This document shows positions 1 through 11,446 of a stretch of 64,000 nucleotides of DNA, piece after piece. Location: contig JAUPSS010000001.1 in assembly GCA_040285825.1 (NCBI GenBank), positions 1,240,001 through 1,304,000 on the forward strand, given 5' to 3'. A program made the translations under genes and the position numbers. How positions within the stretch are numbered: position 1 is the first letter of the stretch; each line of letters starts with the position of its first letter. The DNA is from Eukaryota sp. TZLM1-RC. Taxonomy: Eukaryota; Metamonada: BaSk clade. Below the pieces are notes generated by a model. The model made no database searches, was not told the origin of the DNA, and saw nothing but the letters and a program-made list of their open reading frames with translations.

Positions 1-880
1 GCATCTCAGTTACGAAGCCACATTTTTTTGTGGTACAAATTTTTGGTGGTGTTGATTTTCATAAGTCAAGCTACCTTTGTAAAGCTGCCTTTATCGAAGG
101 TGGTAAAAATTTTATTTATGAATTTGTGAATCGTTTTCCTGAAAAAAATTGGTCTCATTGAAAATTGTGGCAGCACTTATCTTATTTCTTTGCAACAGGA
201 AATTGAAACTCTTTCACCCAATATTTGGTCTCAATGTTTCCCCTCTGGTATTGTGGAACTCCCTCCAAGAAGCTTGCTCTCCTTACCACTGACTTTTTGC
301 AAAATTGCAGAAAAAAATCTTGAAAGTTTTTAGAAAACTGGGCTATATTGTACGTCTTAGCTTGGCTAAAGAAAAAAATCCCGTTTTTGCAAACTTCTTG
401 ATTGATCTTGAAGACAGTTGCTCAAGTTGCCTAATTTCCCAAATTCCCAACATTTGTGGCCTTCTACTTAATGATTACCAATGGACCACTGCAATTGGAA
501 TGAGATGTTTTCTATGGCCTTGTACTTTACCAAATGATTTAATTTGTCGCTGCAAGAGTGTTGTTACGCTTTCCCATATTTTAAACTGTCAGTATTTCAT
601 AACTTATGGCTCAATTGTTCATGACTCAGTTCGTGATCAATTATATGCCATGTGCAAAAAGTTTCAATATAGAGGCATTTATTGAGCCACTAGTACGTAA
701 GCTGTCTTCAGATCAAACTGATGATTCCTTTGGTAAAAAAAGGGCAGATTTAGTAGCTCCAGGGATCGATGGTGTTCTCAATGTTGTAGATGTTGTCTCA
801 GTTGATGTTTGCAAAAAAATTCTGCTGCTCGTTTAGTGTATTCCGCTGATTCGCCGTTATCTAACGCCGAAAAAGAAGAA
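1..880 (+). pseudogene. LINE-A 3' fragment (RLE half), broken copy of 20,696-21,575
   Basis: This is the C-terminal half of a non-LTR retrotransposon ORF. It contains the CxC-x7-H-x3-C zinc knuckle (key run CRCKSVVTLSHILNC) and the RLE signature R-A-D-L-V followed about 12 residues later by V-V-D-V. Apart from homopolymer lengths it reads as identical to 20,696-21,575: seven A or T runs are one or two bases longer here and one is shorter. The extra bases break the frame near 160, 310, 330, 650 and 810. It is cut off by the window edge on the left and joins unrelated retrotransposon sequence near 880. Function is probably lost, unless the indels are sequencing errors. Confidence 0.8.
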
Positions 881-1060
881 AATTGTTTGCAAGTTATCTT
901 TAAAAGAATGCCATGGTTCCGCTAAGCAATGCCTGTTTTCAACTGAACTTGTTGAATGTGATGAAAATACTGCTCAACTTAATAAGCTCCATTCTTTTGA
1001 AGTTGTTAAATACCCTGAACCTAATGGAAGCAGAATCCCCTACCTAATTTTTTTTTACCA
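881..1060 (+). pseudogene. LINE scrap: start of an RT-ORF
   Basis: The translated run containing GSAKQCLFST, followed by E-L-V-E-C-D-E and N-K-L-H-S, matches the stretch just upstream of the reverse transcriptase domain in the LINE-A copy at about 18,890-19,010. It follows directly on a 3' LINE fragment, so the order is 3' part then 5' part, as expected for nested or recombined debris rather than one element. Confidence 0.55.
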
Positions 1061-1192
1061 AAATTTTAATTTTATTTAAAAACCTATAAATCAACATCTA
1101 AAAATCCATCTCTCCCAAAAACACTAGATGCAACTCTCCCATAGTGAGATCCATGAGAGAGCAAAGTGTCAGAAACCATCTTCAACATCCCC

Positions 1193-1705
1193 TTAAAAAT
1201 TGAAAAACACAATTCTATTTTGCCGAAACAATCTGTTGAAATTTCTGCCAGTTCTTCTCTTTACAATCATTTCAAAATCATCCAAAAAAACGTAAAAGCA
1301 GTTGGTGCCAGTGAACCAAAAAGGGAAAATGCAAATGGATACAAATTGTATTTTTGCATGCTGTAGACTGGCCAATTTGGACAAAAGGTTCATTGTATTT
1401 TTGAGTTTGAAATTTTCAGCATTTGAAATTGAATTATGAATTTCAGAATTTACTAGCCTTTCATTTGAGGCATTACAAAAATCAACAGACATTACATCTT
1501 ATAAAATGAAACTTCCATTTAAACCAGGTAATATGACATCAGCTCTATTATTCTTATGAAAATCATCTTCAGCATCAAACAGACTTGACAACAGAGGTTC
1601 CAAGAAAGATTCAATTCTATGAAATTTACACATACAATATAACTGGTCTCTTGCAGCATCATGAACCTTGTTTCTGAAAGTAATAAAATGTTTACAATTT
1701 AACAA
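1193..1705 (-). pseudogene. LINE-C restriction-like endonuclease region
   Basis: Minus-strand frames give the conserved H-D-A-A-R-D-Q-L-Y helix, E-P-L-L and then R-A-D-V-I-L-P-G-L-N-G. After a one-base shift near 1,499 the V-M-S-V-D that completes the PD-(D/E)xK-like pattern of RLE LINEs follows. The zinc-knuckle part upstream (1,705-1,800) is degraded. This domain would nick the target DNA in R2-type elements; the frameshift disables it here. Confidence 0.6.
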
Positions 1706-2545
1706 ATGAGTAGTTGTAATTTCTCGAGAACATTTACAAATAAAATTATGAGATAAATTATCAGGCCAGATAAAAGGAACGAAATCTCATATTCAGAGTT
1801 CAAGCAGACTCGGTTAAGAGAGTACCATAAACTTGGGGAATTGTTGTTACTTAGGCAGAAGAAGTACTGTCACACATATCTTGTAAAAGATTTGCAAAAG
1901 CGGGATTCTTATTTGGCCAAGCCAGGTCTAACATCAAATTTCAAGCATTCAAAAAAATCTTTGACAATTTTTGTTGAAGCTTTTTACAGCAAAACTGTAA
2001 ATTAAATAGAGATCGGTTTGGAATTTCTTGAATTGATTGAGGAAAACATTTGGTCCAAATTTGTGGCGGCAATTTTTCCAAGTTCACAAGATAACTCATA
2101 CAAATAGGGACTACAATTGGGGACTAACAGATGAGAATCATCAGGAAATCTACGAGAAAATTCATAAATAAAATTTTTGCCACCGCCCAAGAATGCTGAT
2201 TGACACAAAATTGAAGATTTAGTAAATCCAATACCCCCAAATTTGCTGAAGAAAATAAGTAACTTTTTCAACATTCCTGGTTCTACATCCAATAAATCAG
2301 CAAAAAAATTCTGTTCTCAATGAATTGAATGAACGACAAAAAAATCTAATGCTATGGAAGGAGCACAAGATCTCAAAAATGTGGATTATTCTCCCAGTGT
2401 AGCAAAGTTTAAGCATGAAAAATTTAATTTGCTTTTTCTATATCTAAAGAAGAAATTGAATCAAGTTCAATTTTCATTTTTTCCAAAATAACTTGCAATT
2501 CATTCTGAATTTGAGGCACGTTTCCTAACCAACAACCAAAGGAAC

Positions 2546-3521
2546 TTAAAAAGCATCACTACTATAATTAGTAAAAGGGATAATAAAAAAATCGTTTATC
2601 ACGAGATCTTGAGCAGAAAAGCCAATCAGAAGGCATTTGCTCGCATTAAGATGAAGCCCAATATTTTCATATGAATCGGCAATTTCTTGAGCAACCAATT
2701 CTAGTAAATCAAATGAACCAATCAAGGATATATCATCCATATAAGCAACTATTTTTTTAAAGATGGGTATTTTTGCTTAATGATATTTAAAGTTTTGTGA
2801 ATAGCTAAACAAAACAATAATGGGCCTAAAGGATCTCCCTGCTTCACTCCAGAAGATGATTCAAGAGCAAATGAATTAAAAACTAAATCTGATTCTTTCC
2901 CATAAAAATGGTAGAAAAACTCGATAGCTCAGGAAAATCAGTTTCAATAACTTCAAAAATTGCTTCTCGTTTTACAGAATTAAAAGCATTGTTGAAGTCG
3001 AGATTAAAAATAAAATTATTTTCCTCTGCATTAAAAAGGTATAAGAGGCAATAGCAGCAACAGAAGCACCATCAATTGTTTTTGATTCCAAATTGATGAG
3101 GATTCAAAAAAATGTAGAAGCTTTGTCTTTGACACGATCGAAGACAATTGATGCCAGCAAACGAGAAAGAGATTCACCAACAGCAATTGGGCGTATTCCA
3201 TCAGGTTTGATTCCGTTTCCAGGCTTTTACCAAAGCAATCAGACGTGCTGCGAGTAATTCAAATGGAGGATTAATTTTCAAAACAATTAATTGTTGAAAA
3301 TAATGGGCTAGATCATCAGCAATTTCGGGAACACTGGAACACGCTATTTTTAAGAGATCAAAAGAAATTCCAGATGGGCCTGCAGCTTTCCCCTTTGGTA
3401 ATTTTTGAATAGCTTTAAGAACTTCAATTGCAGTAATAGGATTTTCAATCCAAAAAGGACACACATCAGGCTTGCTGCACTTGAAATTTTCTTGAGGATG
3501 CAACTTTTTGAAGTTTTTCAA
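2546..3521 (-). pseudogene. LINE-C reverse transcriptase region
   Basis: The first open part (3,521-3,201) carries the block G-K-A-A-G-P-S-G-I, characteristic of R2-like reverse transcriptases. A second part near 3,200-3,100 encodes I-R-P-I-A-V-G-E-S. After stops and frameshifts the catalytic AYMDDIS (motif C, YxDD) appears at 2,740-2,720, followed by a run matching LINE-A (G-L-H-L-N-A-S-K-C-L-L-I-G). The enzyme would prime cDNA synthesis at the target site, but this copy is interrupted between 3,200 and 2,740. Confidence 0.7.
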
Positions 3522-4041
3522 GGGTATCAGAGTTTACATCAGCCAAAGAAGAGGAAAACAAGGACTACTTTGCGGCACCATAACGACCACGTAAGCACAA
3601 TTTTCGGCAAATTTTTTGATTTTTAAAAATTTTTCTATTTCCAAATTTCTTCTTAATACAATTTTTAATTTTTTTCTAGCAAAATATTTCCAGAAGGATG
3701 AAATATTCCACTTATTATTTTTCAATTCAGAAGTAAGATTTTTCATTTCCATTGAGAAGGGATTGTGCTGGCGGGACTTATTTCTACTGGGATCCGGATC
3801 GGGGGTCTTACGGTATCAACGGCGTTACAATTCGTACAAAAACAGAAGTTTTTCGACCATTTCTTGAATCTGCAACATCTTTTTGCAAAATGGACAACAA
3901 AAATTACTGTTTTCAGAAGGGGAAGAAGAGGGAACACTAGAAGCATTTAACTGTTGATCGTCAGAAACATTATTTTCAGCACTTTTCACAACGGCAACAG
4001 CTGGAACAGAACATTCGAAAATTTGTTGAGCAGATTTTAAT

Positions 4042-4473
4042 TCAAATTCTCTTTTTGGTTTTTTCAGGGCACGTTCTCGAATTGTGACCACTGATACCAC
4101 AAATCGAACATTTTTTAGAACCTTTTAATGGCAGTGGTTTTATTTTTTCAGTACTTTCTATTTTGTCAATTTGTGAGTTAAAAGTAGAAATAGACTTTTG
4201 ACTTTTTGCAGTTTCAGCTGGAGAAAACAAATTTCGAGAAACGGAGTTGTTAATAGAACGCGCAACGGAACGTAAGGAACGTAATTTTGGTTTTTGTGTG
4301 TTTTTTCTGGTACAATGATCAGTTTTTGAATGAAAATTTTTTTGAGATGAATTTCGAGCATAGCTTGCATTGTGGGGAGAGTGGTTAAGTGAAAGAGATG
4401 AGCTTGTTCTGACTGGTAGAATCTTCGCTTGGGCGTTCCAATCAGTATCAGAGTCACTATCAGCCAAAGGCAT
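4042..4473 (-). CDS. LINE-C N-terminal zinc-knuckle ORF (143 aa)
   Basis: The ATG at 4,473 opens a Ser- and basic-rich protein. It ends in one retroviral-type zinc knuckle: C122-x2-C125-x4-H130-x4-C135 (run KCSICGISGHNSRTC). Knuckles of this type bind nucleic acid in LINE and gag-like proteins. The frame stops at 4,042, but homologous sequence continues in another frame at 4,100-3,825, so this is probably the N-terminus of one long LINE ORF separated by a frameshift. Low complexity N-terminal to the knuckle gives no further clue. Confidence 0.6.
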   Translation of the reverse strand: MPLADSDSDTDWNAQAKILPVRTSSSLSLNHSPHNASYARNSSQKNFHSKTDHCTRKNTQKPKLRSLRSVARSINNSVSRNLFSPAETAKSQKSISTFNSQIDKIESTEKIKPLPLKGSKKCSICGISGHNSRTCPEKTKKRI

Positions 4474-4566
4474 CGTTTTGACAGAGAAACTTTACGACTT
4501 TGACGCCTTGACAGAAAGTGAAATATGAAAGGGTTGACTAAGGGAGGGAGAAAAAAAAAGATCCAA

Positions 4567-4700
4567 TGAATAACAGAAGCTTTAGCTAGACAGCAAGCAG
4601 ATCAAGATTTTGTAGATCAAATCGTGGTATAATGGTATTCGTCCCGTTAGTTATGAATTAATTTAATTGAGTGTACATGTTCAATAAATATTTATTTTAC
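4567..4700 (+). mobile_element. LINE-D 3' end remnant
   Basis: A short run ending in AATAAA shares E-A-L-A-R-Q-Q-A-D-Q-D-F-V and the 3' UTR (GTCCCRTTAG ... GAATTAATTTAATT) with the LINE-D copy at 19,500-20,020 and the remnant at 31,187-31,335. It is strongly 5'-truncated. Confidence 0.65.
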
Positions 4701-5677
4701 TCATCAATTGCGCAAGCTGCTCATGTGGTTTTTGGAAATTGATTTCTTTCTTCAAGGCCACTCTTGATTGTAAAAAAGAGAAGAGTGCATAATTTTGTGC
4801 TGGCGAGGTCTATTACAGATATGAATGACCCATTGTATCAATATTGAATTAAATTGAACTACAAAACATTCTATAAAATACAATCGATGAAATTGACTGC
4901 TCCACGAATGCTTCAGAAACATCCTGAATTGGTTGTTTTTCTCGCCATCTCATTCTCATTTTCGATGTCAAAAACCGAGACAATGTATCAATGATGGTGA
5001 AATGAATTCGTCAAAACTATAAAACGATATCAGATTGAAATCACTATTAACATTTTCAAAGGTCTACGTTGACAACAAGGAATCCAGCCCCATTACTGTA
5101 ATGAACCATAATTGTGACATTATTGGTATAGGGTTATTGTTAGTAAGACAAAAATTTAAGTCAAATCAGCGTTAATAAGCAGAAATCAGAATGTTACACT
5201 GATGACATATGTCTACTTTTGGCGAAATTGAGTAGAAACAAATAAAAGCAGAAAACACAATGGAATCGAAAATCTCCGCATTGTGATGTCTAGAGACCAA
5301 ATTGGTTATGTAGGGGTAACATTCGCCAGAAATGAGCACTGATCGATCCACCAACATAATTCAATAGCTGTTGAAAGTGAGAAGCATAGAAAAACAAAAG
5401 CATATCACAGCAGGTTTATTCTAAGACAACACATCATATGATACAGTATCAGTATTATTGGAAATAGCCATGTGCATTGGAAAGCAAAAATACCTAAATG
5501 GATCAAAAACATAGATGGACTTTGGTAAGTCCAACTTTATAAGTGCCTGCAACATTCAGTTGAGATGTTAAGAAAAATGATGATTTATTTTCTATTCATT
5601 TTACAAAAGCCTAAAAGCCATCAGTTATTCTGTTCTACCATAAAAAAACACAATGATTTATGTACAAAACTCGAAAT
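4701..5677. other. No gene recognised
   Basis: AT-rich sequence with only short, composition-driven open frames on either strand. I see no repeat shared with the rest of the window and no RNA-gene signature. Confidence 0.5.
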
Positions 5678-6545
5678 TTATTTACAAAACGCATAAACTG
5701 TATTAAACGATCTATCCTCAGCAAAGGCAATTGATCTCTTTACCAATTGTGTAATAATCTGGGCTCTTACATCTTCTCCCTTGTATTCAAAAAGGAAGAA
5801 GTGAACCCTTTGCATATTTTGAAAACCCTCTTTAATCTTCTTTGGGTCTCTTATCAACCTAATTGGTTGACACATCTTGTGCAGTTTTGACAAGACTTGC
5901 TGAATAATGACTCTTGCATACAAATGGGCAAAAAGGAATAGAATCCTCTGGCTGGGGTTGGGTTTGGTTTTTCAATGCAGTCATATTTTTGTTTAAGGGA
6001 TATCAATTCCTGGATAGTCATTTCATCTGAAAGCTTGCTTCCCCATTGTTCAGACAATTCCACTGCTTTCTCCTCGAGGCGCCGCTCTAGGGATCAAAAG
6101 GTTCTATTAAGTCATCTTCAGGGGTCACTGTCTGAATCTGAGGAATCTGGTAATATCTGAGTATCGGGTGGAGCAACGGACGGTGGTGTAACCCTCAGAT
6201 TTGAAAGCCCAAAAGATGGAAATACGTTGGATGGAGCAGCACGGTTGGGGTTTTTCATTAACAGGGTATTGTGATCGGAAAGAACCTCTGCTTTGGGTTG
6301 CTGGGATGAATGACCAAAAGATGGAAATGTGTTCTTGTTTGGTTGTATTGGTACTTGTGGGTTAGCCTGGTCATCACTGTAAGACAGCTCATCTGAGCTA
6401 GAAGAACTATCATCAACTACTATCTGATAACGTTGTGACGGGTTTCCTTGAGAATTAACCTCATCATGTACTATGACTTTTTGTGATGTCTCAGGACGAT
6501 AGTCCTGATGTTCCAGGCTAGAATCACCATCATCAATGACTTTTT
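5678..6545 (-). pseudogene. Decayed inverted copy of the acidic-protein gene at 31.8 kb
   Basis: The minus strand reproduces the C-terminal part of the 31,809-32,765 protein (E-L-S-E-Q-W-G-S-K-L-S-D-E-M-T, then A-F-A-E-D-R-S-F-N-T-V-Y-A-F-C-K at the end) in two frames broken near 5,900. Upstream, to about 6,545, the DNA still matches the acidic N-terminal half but is full of stops. It lies in retrotransposon debris and has probably been dead for some time. Confidence 0.75.
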
Positions 6546-6599
6546 GTTAGGGTTGTGAAACATCGAGGAACAAAATATCGAAATTTCAATTCTGTGATT

Positions 6600-6930
6600 T
6601 TTCATTTCAAAATGAACATTTGTTTTTCGTTCTGACTATGGAAGAGATATTTACTGTGATTGGATTGATAATTCTGAAGCTATTGTTGACTTTGTCTCAT
6701 GTTATGTTGCAAAATGATATTTTTGAAAACTTAATCCTGTGACTGCTCTTGATTTTTAAAGCAAAAAGAGAAACATAGAAAATATGATGAAGATATTGAA
6801 CAAGCTAATGTTGGTAGAAATGCACAGCTGGTTTGTATTGCGGTCCCATTTTCAATAAACGGATGATTATAAGTTGAAGCAGAAACTTTGCGTTGTAAAT
6901 AGTGTATTCAATTTTGTTGAAACATTATGT
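6600..6930 (+). pseudogene. LINE-D RLE fragment, heavily decayed
   Basis: The DNA matches 19,510-19,760: a run for Y-C-D-W-I-D-N-S-E and V-D-F-V-S, followed by a basic helix and T-Q-L-V-x-I-A. There are several stops and frameshifts. The LINE-D 3' UTR is missing. Confidence 0.6.
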
Positions 6931-7084
6931 TTTGAATTACATATATCACAAACATATCTTGATAATACGGTTTACATAAAATATTTGTAAGTCAACAGAC
7001 CTGGAAGGATTTTGGACAACAATGGTTGAAATAGTAATGAAGAAGGGAAATATATTCATTCAGTTATTTGCAACAATAACTTTC

Positions 7085-7745
7085 AATAACTTTCAAAGTG
7101 CATAATAACGTCAGGGACCAAATTTATGTAATGTGCAAATCATATCGTGTAGATTCCTTTTTAGAACCGCTGTTATCAAAATTAATTCTTGATGATCCCA
7201 ATATTGATAGTACGCGTTACAACAGAGCTTCTATGGGTCTGACTAGAGGTGATTTAGTTGTTCCTGGTTTAAATGGTAGTTTAACTATTTTGGACGCCAT
7301 GTCTATTGACCCTTGTAATTCCTCTAACGAACATTTCATTAACTCGGATGTAAATAATCCTCTTCTTGCAGGCGAAAAATATAAAATTGCTAAATATGCG
7401 AAACCCATTTCCTCGGTTAATGAAAATTCTCATGCCCAATATAATTTATGTCCATTTGTTTTTTCTTTGCTTGGATCTCTAGGTAAGGCTGCTATGGCTT
7501 TCCTTGAGGATTTTGTTGTAGTTGTAAAGGAAAGAACTGGAAGAATTTTCAATCGTGTTTACTGGCAAAAACAGGATTGTATTTTCTATTTTTAAGGGTA
7601 TGGTAACACTAATTTCTGATTCACTATCTTCTTTTGGGAAATTTTCTGAATCTTTAGCGATTAATTGTTTTGATGTAGGGAGGCAGGTTTTGAGGATGTG
7701 GAGTTTTAATTGTGTATTTCATATTTGTTGTTGAATAAAAAAATA
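7085..7745 (+). pseudogene. LINE-C 3' fragment with open RLE frame (165 codons)
   Basis: The frame 7,098-7,595 has no ATG-defined gene start and begins mid-domain at H-N-N-V-R-D-Q-I-Y, the helix after the zinc knuckle. It carries E-P-L-L-S-K-L, then R-G-D-L-V-V-P-G and about 12 residues later L-D-A-M-S-I-D, the RLE catalytic spacing. It ends with the conserved F-x-R-V-Y-W-Q-K-Q-D block. 3' sequence with AATAAA follows to 7,745. This looks like a 5'-truncated insertion, the usual product of target-primed reverse transcription. Confidence 0.7.
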
Positions 7746-8976
7746 AATAGTTCAAAAATAACTTTCAATTGTGTTTTTTGAGAAGATTATACAACGTCCC
7801 AACTGAAACAATTTGCAGAAATTATTGCTTTACTCAGTTTTCACTCATTGAGCGCATTTTGAATCACATTACGGAAACTATAACAATAGATTTGCTATTC
7901 AAGTGAATATCAAAAATCGCTTGCCATTTGATTGATGCGGTTTGTAGTAGGTGACAGTATTGATTTAGGTTGTTGGTTGAGTTGTAAAAATGTGATTGGG
8001 CCAGGAATAACTGTGAATTGTTTGAAAAGGCAAAGCATCAAATTCTCAAAACCAAAGTTCGTAAGATTTCAACATGATATCCTTCTGGTTCAGGGTCCGT
8101 TGATTTTCAATTGATTACTCCTGAAACTTATCAGAGATTCTGAATCGCATCTGACCAAAGACTCAATAATCCAATGGAGTGTCGCATATGAAGGTAAGGA
8201 TTTTGAAACAATTATAGTGATTGCGAATGGAGGACCTGATGCTGGTCAATTTTTGAAGACTATGTACGAGAACATCTCGATCAGAAGATGAAAAGAGCTC
8301 TTTACTTCTGTCCATTAGCCGTTTTGGAAGCTGATTTTGATCCAGAATCATCGTTGATCGGCCGAGATTCAGTGAAACTTATTGGTCATTCTAATTATCG
8401 TCCTTTTGTTTGTTTTTACCTTTTCCAATCGTTCGAAATAAATTTTTCTGTATTTATTTGATGTTGGTAGTCTGAGACTATAAGGAAGTTTGTGTTCTTT
8501 GTTTCATATTAAAAATTTAACAAAACAATAATTCAGAGTGGAATTCAAGGACTGACCTTAATCTTCAGAATCTAGAACAAAAATCCATTTTTGGTCCAAT
8601 AATTTTGAATTTAATAGACCATTTACTACAAAGGCTAAAAATTGAACAACAACATTGAAACTGATGGTTTTTGCAGCCTGTATTGAGCTTGCATGAGAGC
8701 AATATATTGTCATATCCTTCGAAACTGATAGTGCACAGTTTGCAACCACTGAGAACTATTTGGATGATTTGGACGTTGAAATTCTATCATCAAAACACAA
8801 AGTACATATTGACCCTGGTAAAAGGGATTTACTTTATTTTTGTGGTCAAAACAGATTCAAACTTAATGCAAAAGTCCAAATAAAAAAGGATTAACAATAT
8901 GACTCGCTAATATTAACAAAATTGGAGTGGTCAAGGGTGTCGAGAATTCACCAAAGAAAAATAATAATTTATTTTA
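7746..8976. other. No gene recognised
   Basis: Short open frames on both strands (for example near 7,930-8,110 and 8,670-8,880) have no recognisable domains and no second copy in the window. I cannot support a gene here. Confidence 0.5.
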
Positions 8977-9410
8977 GGGAAAAGTACACATCTACCCATT
9001 TTTACAAAAAGTGGAACACGTCTCCCACCACAATAAAGTGAACACATCTACCCACTTTTTTACTGATAGGACTTCTTTGCAGATTGGACATGACAACAAC
9101 CTCTTCCGTTGTTGCTGAATCAACTAAAACTCTCAAACATAACGACACCGATTATCTCTTGAAAATCGGTTCCCTGGCTTCGATGAAAATCATAAAAGAA
9201 CTGATTCGGCTAGATTGTGTCCAGAGCAGTGCCTATTATGTCTACAAAAAGTCTGAACATACAAGAATTTATGCTCGTTGCAAAAATAAAAGATGTACGT
9301 TTGAATGCTATGCTACACGACCTAAATCCGCTTCTACAACAACTCCTTATGAGGTTAAGCGGTATAAAGCTCATTCCTGTGATGGCATTATGTTAAATAT
9401 TTGGCTATAG
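8977..9410 (+). mobile_element. Mutator-like transposon (MULE) end with transposase start, truncated
   Basis: The terminal GGGAAAAGTACACATCTACC and the following iterated ACAC-x-TCTACCCAC boxes are the same as one terminal inverted repeat of the complete MULE derivative at 42,790-43,544. The transposase N-terminus follows. The element is cut near 9,400 where a LINE-A fragment begins, and no right end is found downstream. Confidence 0.75.
9090..9410 (+). pseudogene. MULE transposase N-terminus (WRKY/GCM1-like zinc finger)
   Basis: The first ATG is at 9,090. The protein has a helical start and then a zinc-binding pattern typical of Mutator transposase N-terminal DNA-binding domains: R-C-K-N-K-R-C (C-x4-C), later K-A-H-S-C (H-x-C). 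It is about 93% identical by eye to the minus-strand copy at 43,430-43,023. The frame is terminated by the LINE-A junction, so only the DNA-binding part remains and there is no DDE catalytic domain. Confidence 0.7.
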
Positions 9411-10262
9411 AAAAAAATACCGTTTTTGCAAACTTTTTGATTGATTTTAAAGACAGTTGCTCAAGTTGCCTAATCTCCCAAATTCCCAACATTTATTGCC
9501 TTCAACTTAATGATTGCCAATGGACCACTGCAATGGAAATGACATGTTTTCTATGGCCTTGTTCTTTACCAAATGATTTAATTTGTCGCTGCAAGAGTGT
9601 TGTTACGCTTTCCCAAATTTTAAACTGTAAGTATTTCATAACTTATCGCTCAATTGTTCATGACTCAGTCGGTGATCAATTATATGCCATGTGCAAAAGT
9701 TTCAATATAGAGGAATTTCTTGAGCCACTAGTACGTAAGCTGTCCTCAGATCAAACTGATGATTCCTTTGGGAAAAGAAGGGCAGATTGAGTAGCTCCAG
9801 GGATCGATGGTGTTCTCAATGTTATAGATGTTGTCTCAGTTGATCTTTGCAAAAATTCTGCTGCTTGTTTAGTGTATTCCGCTGATCCGCCGTTATCTAA
9901 CGCCGAAAAAGAAGATAAAAAAATATGAAGAACCTTTGGTACAGTTAGGTAGAGTGGAAACATGTGAAATACCAGTTTGAGCCGTTTGCAATTTCTCTTT
10001 TTCGCAATATTGGACCTTCAGGGTTGCACTTTTTTGAAAATTTCAAAATACTGTTACTGAATAGGTCTGGTAAAACAATGAACTCCACTTTCTGGTTAAA
10101 CAGAATTGTTTTTGTATTTTCAAGTCTATTCCAACAATGATTGCAAAAGGCACTTTTAGCCATTGGTGTAGAATATGAACAAAATGCTGTGAGTAGGTTT
10201 AGTAATAGTGACACTTGGTTGGAGGATATTGAATTCTAGATGGGTTTTTTTATCTCAATAAA
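9401..10262 (+). pseudogene. LINE-A 3' fragment, 5'-truncated
   Basis: Homologous to 21,050-21,920 at roughly 90% or better. The frame 9,401-9,790 contains the zinc knuckle (CRCKSVVTLSQILNC) and ends at a TGA exactly where the RLE motif should continue R-A-D-L-V. A further frameshift occurs near 9,920. The last part ends in the LINE-A stop (TAG at about 10,237) and the 3' AATAAAT. It inserted into, or recombined with, MULE sequence on its left and LINE-C sequence on its right. Confidence 0.75.
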
Positions 10263-10520
10263 TAATCCAGTTAAAAAATTTAACTATACGTTTTTAGCAG
10301 ATTTTGAAACGATTGGAAAAAAAGAAGAACTGACAGAAATTTCAACAGATTGTTTTGGGAAAAATAGAATTGTGTTGTCTATTGTTAAGGCAATGTTAAA
10401 GATGGTTTCTGATGCTTTGCTTTCTTATGGATCTTACCATGTGAGAGTTGCATGTAGCTGCTTTGTTCTGGGAGAGATAATTTATTGTGATATTGATTTA
10501 TAAGTTTTTATTAAATAAAT
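10263..10520 (+). pseudogene. LINE-C 3' terminal fragment
   Basis: The frame here (A-D-F-E-T-I, C-F-G-K-N-R-I-V, then the 3' UTR with AATAAA) aligns with the minus-strand LINE-C 3' end at 1,062-1,290. It directly follows the LINE-A 3' end. Confidence 0.6.
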
Positions 10521-11446
10521 GTTTATTAAAAAGGTTGTATAATTTAATGTTTGTTTCTGTTGTGTGTTTCGTCTTTTAAAATAATCTCTATTTTTTTCAG
10601 CAGATTCATGTAATTCATTAAACCATTCCAAAAAGGTATAAATGGCAATAGTGAGTGTGAATCAGTTGTCTCACTTAGTTAGTTTATTATGTTGAATGAT
10701 ACAAGCAGAAGAGACTAATGTGAACATAATTCAACTTAAACTATTAGAAAAATACTAGAAAGTATTAATTCTTGCTATTAGTAAAAAGAAGAGATAGGTC
10801 TTGTTGTCAGTTACCTCCATAGTATTGAGTTTGTTATAATAGTGCTGATGAGAATGTGACTTGAAACTTTTTATAGAGTTGATGCTCTTGCTTCCTCTAC
10901 TTAGTTTGTTAATTCAACAAACTACATGTTTTCCATTTGATTGATGTATATTTGGATTCTGGACTATAGAAACAATCATTAAACACAAATGTATCAGTAT
11001 TTTCTATTCAATCCTCGGCGCCGATTCATCGCAGTAAATAATTGTAAAACTTTACAATTACAAAAAAACAAACATTCGTAATTGTTTTGAGGTAAAAAGA
11101 CGAAAAAGTATTAATGTGGAGAGGGCTTTATTTTTATAAAATTTTGTTAATATATGCTATGTTGAAACTAAGACTAATAAAGCCTATATCAATCATTATC
11201 ATGGTCATAATATAGAAAAACTGAAAAATGAATAATAAACTAAATATTTGAAGAAATACATTGTGTTCGGCCGTGCTGCAATGCTACTTTAACAACAATA
11301 GTTTTGTCAATTTATGACTTAAAATGAAAAAGTTGAAATAGCATAAACAGAAATGTATCCAAATGATAGTTCGTAATTAGGAACAAACAATAAAATATCA
11401 AAAAAATTACTTATTAGATACCTAATAAAAACTAAAATAATTAAAA
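10521..11446. other. Intergenic, nothing recognised
   Basis: AT-rich spacer downstream of the minus-strand glycosyltransferase. No repeat, RNA gene or coding potential is visible. Confidence 0.5.

Larger units (their letters stand above)
1062..4480 (-). mobile_element. LINE-C, near full-length but decayed non-LTR retrotransposon
   Basis: Read on the minus strand the parts come in the order of an RLE-type LINE: a CCHC zinc-knuckle ORF (4,473-4,042), a second Cys-rich segment with CPFC and CTNC pairs (about 3,900-3,820), reverse transcriptase (3,521-2,546, including G-K-A-A-G-P and Y-M-D-D), a connector (2,292-2,002) and an RLE-type C-terminus (1,705-1,193). The 3' end has an AATAAA-like signal near 1,070-1,080. 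Several frameshifts and stops separate these pieces. A related 3' end lies at 7,085-7,745 and another at 10,263-10,520. Autonomous activity is unlikely. Confidence 0.75.

Noticed and set aside
3752-3950. Plus-strand ORFs near 3.6-3.95 kb
   Set aside because: They are antisense to the zinc-binding segment of the minus-strand LINE-C, whose domain order is clear.
8558-8883. Short open frames on both strands between 7.9 and 8.9 kb as genes
   Set aside because: No domain, no second copy, non-ATG starts in part, and composition typical of the surrounding spacer.
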